Assembly (NCBI RefSeq): GCF_002218065.1
Contig: NZ_BDUB01000001.1
Coordinates: 1,868,711 to 1,932,710, forward strand
From: Nodularia sp. NIES-3585
GTDB lineage: Bacteria > Cyanobacteriota > Cyanobacteriia > Cyanobacteriales > Nostocaceae
DNA: 64,000 bases
Direction of reading: 5' to 3'
How positions within the stretch are numbered: the stretch's first letter is position 1; every line of letters begins with the position of its first letter. The notes under the pieces are model-generated. The model was not told the DNA's origin and searched no databases. It saw only the letters and a program-made list of their open reading frames with translations. Of this stretch, positions 8,514 through 15,955 are shown piece after piece. The position numbers were made by a program, and so were the translations under genes.

Positions 8514-8720
8514 TTAATTTTTTGTCTCAGCCAGTCCTTCTAAATGAAAAGCTAGATTCTTCAGCGCCATATCAATTTCCGAACTGTAAGGAATGCTGCG
8601 CCATCTTGGAGTGGTTGCATTGTCCATTGCAGTTGTTTCTAAGTATTCAGCAACAACCATTAATTTTTCGGGATCTGTTGCGGCTGTGGCCAAATTTTCT
8701 AAAAATTCTTGAGATGTCAT
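8514..8720 (-). CDS. Small hypothetical protein (68 aa)
   Basis: Starts at ATG 8720 with a GGGAA purine stretch just upstream and reads MTSQEFLENLATAATDPEKL, a helical, acidic, cytosolic-type sequence ending LAFHLEGLAETKN. The opposite strand also has an open frame here, but its composition (WLHCPLQLFLSIQQQPLIF) is that of a shadow. No family recognised. It lies between a convergent small gene and the divergent methyltransferase gene. Confidence 0.5.
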   Translation of the reverse strand: MTSQEFLENLATAATDPEKLMVVAEYLETTAMDNATTPRWRSIPYSSEIDMALKNLAFHLEGLAETKN

Positions 8721-8825
8721 GGATTTCCCACAAATAGGTAACAGGATGAAAATTTCATTGCTGCTACGAGAATAACTACTGCACCATCATCAGTCTGTTC
8801 ATCATACTCATGTTTTCCAAAGCTA

Positions 8826-9629
8826 ATGAAAAGTGATATCTCACAAAACCTCCAATTTTCTCCTCAGAATCATCATGATTGGAATAGTCACCTGTATGAA
8901 GACAAACACGCCTTTGTTTGGCAATATGGTGAAGAATTGCTGAAATTACTTAACCCCAAACCAGGAGAATCTATTTTGGATCTGGGGTGTGGTACGGGGC
9001 AACTCGCCGAAAAAATTTCCTTGGCTGGTGCTGATGTGATGGGAATCGATAGCGCCCCCACGATGATTGAGAAAGCTAGAGAAAACTATCCTCATCTATT
9101 ATTTGATGTCGCTGATGCGAGAAATTTTCAAGTAGAGCAGCCATTAGATGCGGTGTTTTCTAACGCCACTTTGCATTGGGTAAAAGAACCAGAAAAGGCG
9201 ATCGCTTGTGTACATCAAGCCCTGAAACCAGGGGGGCGCTTTGTCGCTGAGTTCGGTGGTAAGGGAAACGTGCAAGCCATAACTCAAGCATTGTCTACCG
9301 CTTTGGCATCCATTGGTATTACAGACGTAAAAACACGGAATCCTTGGTATTTTCCCAGTATTAGCGAATACTCTAACCTCTTAGAACAGCAAGGTTTTGA
9401 AGTCACTTATGCCATCCTTTTCCCCCGTCCCACACCCCTAGCAGATCAACAAGCCGGAATGGCAAACTGGATTCAAATGTTTGCCAGCACTTTTTTCGCA
9501 GGATTAACTCCTGATCAGAAAACACAAGTCATTCATCAGGTAGAGCAGTCACTCCGAGAGAAAATGTATTGTGATGGTAGTTGGACGGCTGACTACAAAA
9601 GACTGCAGTTTTTTGCTATTAAAGCTTAG
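8826..9629 (+). CDS. Class I SAM-dependent methyltransferase
   Basis: 267 residues. Motif I ILDLGCGTGQLAEKI (about 45-60), motif II VMGIDSAPTMIEKAR, an acidic post-II region FDVADARNF, and motif IV AVFSNATLHWVKEP give a complete Rossmann-like AdoMet-binding core of the Methyltransf_11/25 type, related to trans-aconitate 2-methyltransferase. The C-terminal third (residues 165-267) would form the substrate cap. The substrate is not predictable. It is followed by a secreted protein gene 77 bp downstream on the same strand. Confidence 0.88.
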   Translation: MKSDISQNLQFSPQNHHDWNSHLYEDKHAFVWQYGEELLKLLNPKPGESILDLGCGTGQLAEKISLAGADVMGIDSAPTMIEKARENYPHLLFDVADARNFQVEQPLDAVFSNATLHWVKEPEKAIACVHQALKPGGRFVAEFGGKGNVQAITQALSTALASIGITDVKTRNPWYFPSISEYSNLLEQQGFEVTYAILFPRPTPLADQQAGMANWIQMFASTFFAGLTPDQKTQVIHQVEQSLREKMYCDGSWTADYKRLQFFAIKA

Positions 9630-9706
9630 AAACACAAACGACGATTATTTAGTCTTAAATCTGAGCGAATGCAAGATTATTCGCAAATAAAAAATGGTAT
9701 GCGTTT

Positions 9707-10228
9707 ATGTTTATACACAAACTATCTAGTCGCAAGACATCGCTCCCTTTACTGCTAACGATTTTTCTGTTCCCAATCTTGCCCTCACTAGCAGAAACAG
9801 CCCCAGTTCCATCGCCTTCAGATGCACCTTTAGAACTTGCCTTATTAACCCAGTCCAATGGTGTTGTGATGACAGCAAATACCATTAACCCAGAAGGATT
9901 AACTACACCTAGTTTATGGTGGGAACAAGAAAATTCAGAGAACAAGCTCTTAGATAACTGGATAGCATATCCACCTAACGAAGAAGAACCCGCCAGAGTA
10001 GACCTCATAGTTAATCAGCAAATTTGGAACTTGCTAGACTATCTAGAACGTTACAACTTTGTAAATCGCTTGGGTAGGAGTGCCAGAAAAGACGGTTATA
10101 ACGTTCGAGTTTTCAATTATCAAAAGAACCTGTTGGCAACTTATACCTGTAATTTGGTCACAAGTCCAACACCATGCCGTATTCAGATGAGTAATCAAAA
10201 TCGGTTAAGGTTGTTGCGCTCTTTCTAG
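9707..10228 (+). CDS. Secreted hypothetical protein (173 aa)
   Basis: No family recognised. The N-terminus, a basic MFIHKLSSRKTS then LPLLLTIFLFPILPSLAET, is a classical signal peptide with cleavage likely near residue 30. The mature part is about 143 residues, has two cysteines (YTCNLV and TPCRI) that could form a disulfide, and lacks further membrane segments. It is tail-to-tail with the solute-binding lipoprotein gene, with 19 bp between the stop codons. Likely periplasmic; role unknown. Confidence 0.65.
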   Translation: MFIHKLSSRKTSLPLLLTIFLFPILPSLAETAPVPSPSDAPLELALLTQSNGVVMTANTINPEGLTTPSLWWEQENSENKLLDNWIAYPPNEEEPARVDLIVNQQIWNLLDYLERYNFVNRLGRSARKDGYNVRVFNYQKNLLATYTCNLVTSPTPCRIQMSNQNRLRLLRSF

Positions 10229-10247
10229 AAACAATCAAAACTAATTC

Positions 10248-11447
10248 CTACTCTTGCTTGATTTTAGCGAACAAAGACTCATACTGCTTCATTGTTGATG
10301 GAGGTAATGAAAGCAGAAATTCACTGTCATCAAAAACTGCACGATTATTTTGTAACAAGCTTCTAAATGGTTCCTGAAGCTCTGATGGAGCAATATCAGG
10401 AGAAATTGGCGAATTACTTCTAGTTAGCACAGAAATTTTTTTAGCGATACTTGGTTCCCAACAAAAATCAATCCACTCAGATGAGAACGTGTCTTTTTCC
10501 ACTCCTGTGGGGCGTACCCATAAGTCTGCCCAAATTGCTGTTCCTGATTTCGGAACAACTGCGACCAGTTGGGGATAACGGCTCAGAATCGGTATGATGT
10601 CGCTTGACCAACCCACGGCTAACCAAGTATCTCCAATAATTAGCGGTTCTAGGTAGTTACGGGAACTGTACAACCTTACCTGTTGGTTGAACCCCCGTAG
10701 TTCAGTTTCTAAGTTCGGTATGCTGTCAAGATTTTCTGTATTGTAGGATTGTCCCAACTTTTTCAAAACTAGACCGATGACTTCTCTTGATTGATTAACT
10801 ACAGAAATTCGCTGCTGCAATCCATCTCGCCACAAATCACTCCAATCTTCCGGTACCCAACCCAAACGCTGCAACTTTTCGCGATGATAAAGAATGACTG
10901 TACTACCCCAACGGTAAGGAGCAGCCCAAACATTGCCTTGAGTATCCAAATTACCTTGATTATCGCGCTTTACCAGCTGCTGCCATCTCTCATCTAACGC
11001 AGACCACTGTTTTAACTGTTTGACTTCGGCCGCTTCTAATGGTTGAATGAGTTTCTGTTCAATAGCTGCTTTAATCCAGTAATCTCCTAATGTCACCAAG
11101 TCAGATGCCATTGCTGGTGGGGATTCCCTAAATGGTATAAAGCGATTCCAAAATGGCTCATCAGTGGTTTTTGATTTATCTTGCCAACCTTGCAATTGTT
11201 TAAATAAATCCTGTATTTGCTCAACTGGAGAAAATTTTAACTGTATCTGTTGCTGTAAACTTTGGCGAAACTGGCTAACTATCTGACTAGGGATAGAACC
11301 TTTTAATAACTGGACATTGAGTTTTGTCTGGTTGCTGTTACCACAACCAAGCAGCAGTTGAGAAAGCGCCAGTCCACCTGCACCGAATAAAAAAGACCGT
11401 CGATTTATGGATGTTGATTTGGGAATTTGGGAATTTTGATTATACAT
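10248..11447 (-). CDS. Polyamine/iron-type ABC transporter solute-binding lipoprotein (PotD-like)
   Basis: 399 residues. The N-terminus carries a twin-arginine motif (INRRSFLFGAGG) followed by a hydrophobic stretch and lipobox LLLGC, so it should be exported by Tat and lipid-anchored. The body resembles family 1 / PotD-type extracellular binding proteins: VWAAPYRWGSTVILYHREKL, DSIPNLETEL, and WADLWVRPTGVEKD. In cyanobacteria such proteins are often annotated as spermidine/putrescine-binding. No permease or ATPase gene is adjacent, so its transporter partners are encoded elsewhere or it acts as a sensor. Ligand uncertain. Confidence 0.82.
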   Translation of the reverse strand: MYNQNSQIPKSTSINRRSFLFGAGGLALSQLLLGCGNSNQTKLNVQLLKGSIPSQIVSQFRQSLQQQIQLKFSPVEQIQDLFKQLQGWQDKSKTTDEPFWNRFIPFRESPPAMASDLVTLGDYWIKAAIEQKLIQPLEAAEVKQLKQWSALDERWQQLVKRDNQGNLDTQGNVWAAPYRWGSTVILYHREKLQRLGWVPEDWSDLWRDGLQQRISVVNQSREVIGLVLKKLGQSYNTENLDSIPNLETELRGFNQQVRLYSSRNYLEPLIIGDTWLAVGWSSDIIPILSRYPQLVAVVPKSGTAIWADLWVRPTGVEKDTFSSEWIDFCWEPSIAKKISVLTRSNSPISPDIAPSELQEPFRSLLQNNRAVFDDSEFLLSLPPSTMKQYESLFAKIKQE

Positions 11448-11730
11448 AAGTTATATAAAATTATAGACCAAGTGCTTATTTAACCGTATTTTCGGAATCA
11501 TGCGGGTAAACCTGAGCCATTGATTGACTTGAGAGTATTATTTTGAATTTAATTTTATCAACAAGCATCATCAATAATACTGATAGAAACCATTGAGTTA
11601 GATTATATCTAATATACTTAACTGAATTATATGCCGACAAAATTTAGGAAAACTTAAATAATTCAAAAGTATAGCTAATATTACCTGTAAATTGCATAAC
11701 ATAAAGAAAATATACGGACGAGGGTATTAA

Positions 11731-12102
11731 ATGGAGCCATTACAAACGCAGATTCTGACTTTGAGTGATAAACTTGATGCCCTCTGCCAGGTAATTGAGC
11801 AACTTGATGATAAAGTGGCTCAAGCTTTTTCGGAATGTTCTTTAGCAAATACACAAGCAAAGAATAATGTAGAAAATAATGATGTAGTCCGCTACCAGTT
11901 AAAAAAACAGATTATTTTAAATCCAGAAATGGAACACAAGGATGTATTGACAGATGGGATGTCTTTAGACATGAATCGGCAAGGTAGCGAGCAGAACTTA
12001 ACACCAGAAATTCAAATACAACGACTAACAGCACAGTTAACAGCAGCATACAATCGCATTGCTGCTTTAGAAGAACAATTAATGAAAGTTAGAATTCATT
12101 AA
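11731..12102 (+). CDS. Hypothetical coiled-coil protein (123 aa)
   Basis: Not recognised. Residues 1-35 (MEPLQTQILTLSDKLDALC then QVIEQLDDKVAQAF) and residues 90-120 (QRLTAQLTAAYNRIAALEEQ) have leucine heptads consistent with two coiled-coil segments around a polar middle. No signal peptide, no membrane segment. A GGACGAGG purine stretch precedes ATG 11731. It has its own 280-bp AT-rich upstream region and is convergent with the CobT-like gene. Probably a cytosolic oligomeric protein. Confidence 0.6.
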   Translation: MEPLQTQILTLSDKLDALCQVIEQLDDKVAQAFSECSLANTQAKNNVENNDVVRYQLKKQIILNPEMEHKDVLTDGMSLDMNRQGSEQNLTPEIQIQRLTAQLTAAYNRIAALEEQLMKVRIH

Positions 12103-12151
12103 ATTATTTAAAAAAGTCAGGGGACAGTTCTTTGATTCAGGAAATTTCCTT

Positions 12152-12171
12152 CCCACGCTTTTAAGCGTGGG
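12152..12171. terminator. 9-bp stem hairpin after the coiled-coil gene
   Basis: CCCACGCTT at 12152-12160 pairs perfectly with AAGCGTGGG at 12163-12171, loop TT. No long T-run follows. It could terminate the upstream gene, but the same type of hairpin forms the ends of IS200/IS605-family elements in cyanobacteria, so an insertion relic is an alternative. Confidence 0.45.
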
Positions 12172-12193
12172 TTCCCTAAAACCTATCGTCTAC

Positions 12194-12286
12194 ACAATAC
12201 TTTTCGGTTAAGGAGTGTAGAGACGTTCCATGGAACTTCTCTACAAAGGTTTTCGGCTCACGAATTTGCTTAACCGAATGTATTGT
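12194..12286. mobile_element. 93-bp miniature inverted-repeat element carrying a nested hairpin repeat
   Basis: ACAATACTTTTCGGTTAAG at the left end matches, with one mismatch and one extra base, the reverse complement of CTTAACCGAATGTATTGT at the right end. The inside has no coding capacity and holds a second palindrome (12216-12245, GTAGAGA..GTTCCATGGAAC..CTCTAC) related to hairpins at 2553, 31136, 38734 and 58958. It sits between convergent genes. Confidence 0.75.
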
Positions 12287-12301
12287 AAAACTTCGCGCAA
12301 T

Positions 12302-13417
12302 CTATAGACAAATATTACCTCTAAGCTGATCTAGTTGAGCTTCAATAGCAGTTAAAAGTTGATTTTGTTGCCAATTTTGTCTGAGATAAGCAGCGATGCA
12401 AGCAGCGCCAGCCCCTACACCTTCTTTGACAAAGCCCTGTTCATAAGCTTGGAGTTGGGGATAACGGGAGTTAGCAAAACTTAACTGAGTAGCAAGTAGG
12501 GGAGGAATTGTTTTACCTAAGCTCAAGGCTAAGTCAACGGTGTTACCAGTGGGATCTTCTGCTACCCAACGAGTAGTACCTACCACTACTGCTGCTGGTT
12601 GCCAAGATAAATCATAAGCATTGGCGATCGCACTCATTAAAGCATAAACCGCCAGCATTTGTGTGCCACCCGCCAGCATAACACCACAACTGCGACTAGC
12701 TGCGATCGCCATTCCTGCTACCACAACCTGCATCGGATCACCTACCGCAGCCACAAGTGCTAAGGGATCTAATAGTTCTCCCCCTGCGCTCCTCATCCTC
12801 TCTAGACCAGCTTGTACCACTGCCCATTTTTGTGTGTGATTACAAACAGGATGACTACTGTTGACTTTTCCCGCTGCATCTATACCCAACCCAGTTAAAA
12901 TTGACAAGGCAGTTGTAGTACCTCCCACAACGCACTCACCTAAAATGACATATCCTTGTGGAATATTGGCAGCTAGGCGTTCTCCCCACAGCAACCCTTG
13001 CTTGAGCAAGTGATGTACAGTTGTAATTTCCATCGCCGCACCTGTACTTAAACACTTAGCTGGAGAGCCACCCAAATCAATAACTGGTACAGGCGGAGAC
13101 TGAGATAAGCCAGCGTTAAACAAATAGACTGGAATATGCAGTGCTTCAACAACAGCACGAGAAATTAGTACAGGTGAAGCGCCAGCAGTCAGTGGTGGTA
13201 AGGGATAGACAGGTTTTCGTCCTGACCCATAATATAAAAACTCAGCATCAGCACAAGCTGTATATTTTCGAGCTTCTGGAGTACTTCCAGCCGCTGAAAT
13301 TCCCGGAATGAGACCAGTGTCAGTGAAACCTAAAATACAGGTAAACACTGGTAAACAATCCCTATATTTAACAATCCATTTTTCACCCTGTTCTATTTGG
13401 GTATAAATACGAATCAA
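12302..13417 (-). CDS. Nicotinate-nucleotide--dimethylbenzimidazole phosphoribosyltransferase-family protein (CobT-like)
   Basis: 371 residues of the divergent archaeal/cyanobacterial CobT-like family. Family marks are TDTGLIPGISAAGSTPEAR near the start, AGASPVLISRAVVE, GECVVGGTTTALSIL, GVMLAGGTQMLAVYAL and VGTTRWVAEDPTGNT. In cobamide synthesis this reaction forms the alpha-riboside for the lower ligand. Cyanobacteria make pseudocobalamin with adenine, so the natural base may differ from dimethylbenzimidazole. It starts 4 bp after the upstream DUF2232 gene stop and is the last gene of a minus-strand series. Confidence 0.88.
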   Translation of the reverse strand: MIRIYTQIEQGEKWIVKYRDCLPVFTCILGFTDTGLIPGISAAGSTPEARKYTACADAEFLYYGSGRKPVYPLPPLTAGASPVLISRAVVEALHIPVYLFNAGLSQSPPVPVIDLGGSPAKCLSTGAAMEITTVHHLLKQGLLWGERLAANIPQGYVILGECVVGGTTTALSILTGLGIDAAGKVNSSHPVCNHTQKWAVVQAGLERMRSAGGELLDPLALVAAVGDPMQVVVAGMAIAASRSCGVMLAGGTQMLAVYALMSAIANAYDLSWQPAAVVVGTTRWVAEDPTGNTVDLALSLGKTIPPLLATQLSFANSRYPQLQAYEQGFVKEGVGAGAACIAAYLRQNWQQNQLLTAIEAQLDQLRGNICL

Positions 13418-13421
13418 TTAT

Positions 13422-14147
13422 TCAACCTTCATAATCCATAAGAACCTGCACCCATTGTGGCGGACGGGGAATAGAGTTTCCCAAACGCTCCAATAACAGC
13501 CATGCTGCCAGATGTACCATAAACAGATAAATAAAGTTATTGATCACAATTAACACTACTGCTCCTATTTGGATCAAAAAGACACTAGGACTAGTTAATA
13601 ATTGCAGCCTCAGAAATGCCCACTCTATCAATTCTGTGACTTGGTTAATCACATAAATCCATAGGTCCTCACCGGACAACACAGACAGCAACCACAGCCG
13701 AAAAAACACCCCTAATGTACCCAACAGCGTACCCAAGGTAATAGATACAATCCAAGGCACACGACGATACCAGGTTGCGCCTAAAAGTACACCCATAAAA
13801 GCAAAGGGCATCACAAATAATAGACTACGAACTGGCCCCATTAGCACTGATAGCAGCAACCCAGAAGTAACAGCAGCCATCCAGGCCGCTCTTTTGCCCC
13901 AGCGCAGGTAAACCAAAGCGATAGGTACGGGGAAAAATATCCGTAATACTGGCCCCAAAGGAAAGTAAAAATTAATAAACCAAATCAAGCTAGCAGCACT
14001 GGCTAAAAATGCTGTTTCCACCATTCGTAATGGCGCATCAACTTTTAGTCTAGGTCGCTGCAACTGCTCTGGCTCTAACTGTTTGTTGAGAGAGTTAGGA
14101 AATTCCGGAGATGGGTTTTCATCTGGTAGAGAATCAGAAATGCTCAT
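13422..14147 (-). CDS. DUF2232 family membrane protein
   Basis: 241 residues with a polar N-terminus of about 40 residues, then a hydrophobic region with five to six membrane-spanning segments: LASAASLIWFINFY, VPIALVYLRWG, WMAAVTSGLLLSVLMG, MPFAFMGVLLGATWY, VSITLGTLLGTLGVFF and IQIGAVVLIVINNFIYLF. The DUF2232 family (YybS-like) is of unknown function; members resemble S-component-like transport proteins. It lies 73 bp downstream of the CRP-family gene and 4 bp upstream of the CobT-like gene, a position compatible with a transport role linked to a cofactor, but this is only contextual. Confidence 0.85.
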   Translation of the reverse strand: MSISDSLPDENPSPEFPNSLNKQLEPEQLQRPRLKVDAPLRMVETAFLASAASLIWFINFYFPLGPVLRIFFPVPIALVYLRWGKRAAWMAAVTSGLLLSVLMGPVRSLLFVMPFAFMGVLLGATWYRRVPWIVSITLGTLLGTLGVFFRLWLLSVLSGEDLWIYVINQVTELIEWAFLRLQLLTSPSVFLIQIGAVVLIVINNFIYLFMVHLAAWLLLERLGNSIPRPPQWVQVLMDYEG

Positions 14148-14220
14148 GGTGAAAAAAATTTGAACGACTTGGCCGTAAGTCCTCCGCTATGGTCAGTAAT
14201 CAGAATTAATGATCCCTACT

Positions 14221-14919
14221 TTAGACGATCATTTTTTCCAGGGCTGACAAATCAGGAATACAAATTGTGTCAGAATCTTTGGTAATCAACCCTTTTTTTT
14301 CTAGCCTTGTTAATACTCTTGTAACTGTTTCCCTCGCCAGTCCACTTAAACTACTCAATTCTCGGTGAGGTAAATTAGGAATTTCTGTCCCAGTTTGCCC
14401 TTGTGTTCCCTGTCCGTCTGCCAAAAATAACAAAGTGTCTGCTACTCGTGAAAGACTATCAGATTCTCGCAATCGCAGCCGACGGTTGACTTGTCGTAAG
14501 CGTCGAGCCATCAATTGTGACAATCGAATTCCCGCCAAGGGTTCTGTATGAAGTAACTTGACAAAATTCTGAGATGGCATACTGCCAATCATCGTCGGGG
14601 TCAGAGTAATCACATCAGTGGAGCGAGGTACTTCATCTAACGCCGCCATTTCACCAAACAATTCCCCTTTACCAATAATATTAAGTGTTACCTCTTTACC
14701 TTCGAGATTGTAAGTACGAATCTTTACCCAACCATCTAATATAAAATATACAGAACCACCCCAGTCATTTTCCAGCAGAATCACTTGATTGGCTGGGTGT
14801 GTACGGCTGACAAGATTGGTAAGAGCTATTTCTACAGCAGCTTCTGGCAACCCTTGAAAAAAGGGAGCGGAGATAATCCAGGGATTGCGAGTTGCTTGCA
14901 AGCTATATCGGTCTTCCAT
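14221..14919 (-). CDS. devH: CRP/FNR-family transcription regulator, DevH-like
   Basis: 232 residues: an N-terminal cyclic-nucleotide-type beta-roll (about 20-140; VYFILDGWVKI, GKGELFGEMAALDEVPRS), a long dimer helix, and a C-terminal winged HTH whose recognition part is LSGLARETVTRVLTRLEKKG (about 187-210). From memory it closely resembles DevH of Anabaena sp. PCC 7120, a regulator needed for the heterocyst glycolipid layer and aerobic nitrogen fixation. The exact orthology should be checked, so the symbol is tentative. Cyclic-AMP binding is not evident from the motif. Its upstream region carries a 26-bp near-palindrome at 14963. It leads the devH/DUF2232/CobT-like series. Confidence 0.75.
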   Translation of the reverse strand: MEDRYSLQATRNPWIISAPFFQGLPEAAVEIALTNLVSRTHPANQVILLENDWGGSVYFILDGWVKIRTYNLEGKEVTLNIIGKGELFGEMAALDEVPRSTDVITLTPTMIGSMPSQNFVKLLHTEPLAGIRLSQLMARRLRQVNRRLRLRESDSLSRVADTLLFLADGQGTQGQTGTEIPNLPHRELSSLSGLARETVTRVLTRLEKKGLITKDSDTICIPDLSALEKMIV

Positions 14920-14962
14920 TACGGCATATTTATTAAAGCTGTTATATGTAAAAAAACAAGGT

Positions 14963-14988
14963 GTTCTATTCAGCTTAAGCTATAGAAC
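14963..14988. promoter_or_regulatory. 26-bp near-palindrome upstream of the DevH-like gene
   Basis: GTTCTAT at 14963-14969 is mirrored by ATAGAAC at 14982-14988. The space between contains a second palindrome AGCTTAAGCT (14972-14981). The element ends 44 bp before the start codon at 14919, a plausible operator position. It does not match the NtcA consensus GTA-N8-TAC. Confidence 0.4.
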
Positions 14989-15586
14989 CACAACCATTAC
15001 ATAAAACTTACCCAAAGCTTTGGCGTTTACTTCCTGTTTCATCTTGGAAATATCGGCATCAACTCCTCCACAAAAAGAAGATGTTGGTTAGTATAGTGCT
15101 GGAAAAGCTACCCAAAATGAGTGGTAAGGGATAAAGACAGCTAGGAATTAGGTGATGTTTTCATGCCCCTGACGCAAATAAAACTACACTGTGTTACACA
15201 AAAAAGCTCCAAAATTTTTGTTGATTTGTATAGCAAGTTAACAGGGAACGAAAAACAGAAAAGTAAGGTAGGAGTGCTATGGGTTAAAATTGCTTAATTA
15301 TTTTACGCACAGTATGTTATTTACTCTGGGAACATTGTTTGGGAATCAACTGCATGGAAAATTTTCTTGACCACAAAACATCATCAAATAATACCAATGA
15401 TACTCAACATTGTTAATTTTTGCTAATGTTAATATTTTTAGCTATTTACTGAGATTAAAACTCAAGTAAAAAATACCCCCTTGCCATTCAGCCATCGGTT
15501 AGCTACATTAATTACTCATGTAAGTGTAAAGATGTAGCATTTTTTAAATGGCTATTTTTGCTCACTAGTACCGCTAGGCGGAATTT

Positions 15587-15751
15587 ATGGCAGACTACAA
15601 CCTAAAGGCAGCTATGCCCACCGGGGCTTTACGTAATTTTAAATTCCGACAGCACAAGGGTTTCATTGATTTGAAATGGGTGGTTTATTTATGCCATGCT
15701 GTACTAGACACCTCCGAGAAGCTGTCACATCGCGTGTATGTGAGAGGGTAA
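15587..15751 (+). CDS. Doubtful small open frame (54 aa)
   Basis: Reads MADYNLKAAMPTGALRNFKF and on to LCHAVLDTSEKLSHRVYVRG. The residue composition is not obviously random, but there is no clear ribosome-binding site, no recognised family, and the frame lies inside inverted repeats, so it may be the decayed interior of a mobile element or a structured RNA. Kept as a low-confidence entry. Confidence 0.2.
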   Translation: MADYNLKAAMPTGALRNFKFRQHKGFIDLKWVVYLCHAVLDTSEKLSHRVYVRG

Positions 15752-15955
15752 ATAAATTTGTATAGAAATAAATTTGTCATACATTTTGTAATTTAGATTT
15801 CAAATAGCCATCAAGTTAATCTTCTCAAACGGGCGCTGATTGATGAGCGACAAGCCTCTTAGTAATCCATAACATCATTCCAGTCAGGAGTCCCAAGGGT
15901 TCCCACCTTAATTTTCATCCCAGTTAAAGTACATTTCTAGCTAAGGTAATTTAAA

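Larger units (their letters stand above)
14920..15955. other. 1-kb intergenic region with structured elements
   Basis: No secure gene. Besides the palindrome at 14963 it holds a 264-bp block bounded by ATGGCTATTT (15548) and AAATAGCCAT (ending 15811), with a second inverted pair CGGAATTTA (15579) / TAAATTCCG (15640) inside. Between these lies a 54-codon open frame (15587-15751). The remainder is AT-rich and was searched by eye for tRNA-like folds without success. It must include the promoter of the large gene at 15956. Confidence 0.5.

Noticed and set aside
8522-8737. Plus-strand 71-residue open frame opposite the small gene at 8514-8720
   Set aside because: Composition and missing ribosome-binding site favour the minus-strand reading.
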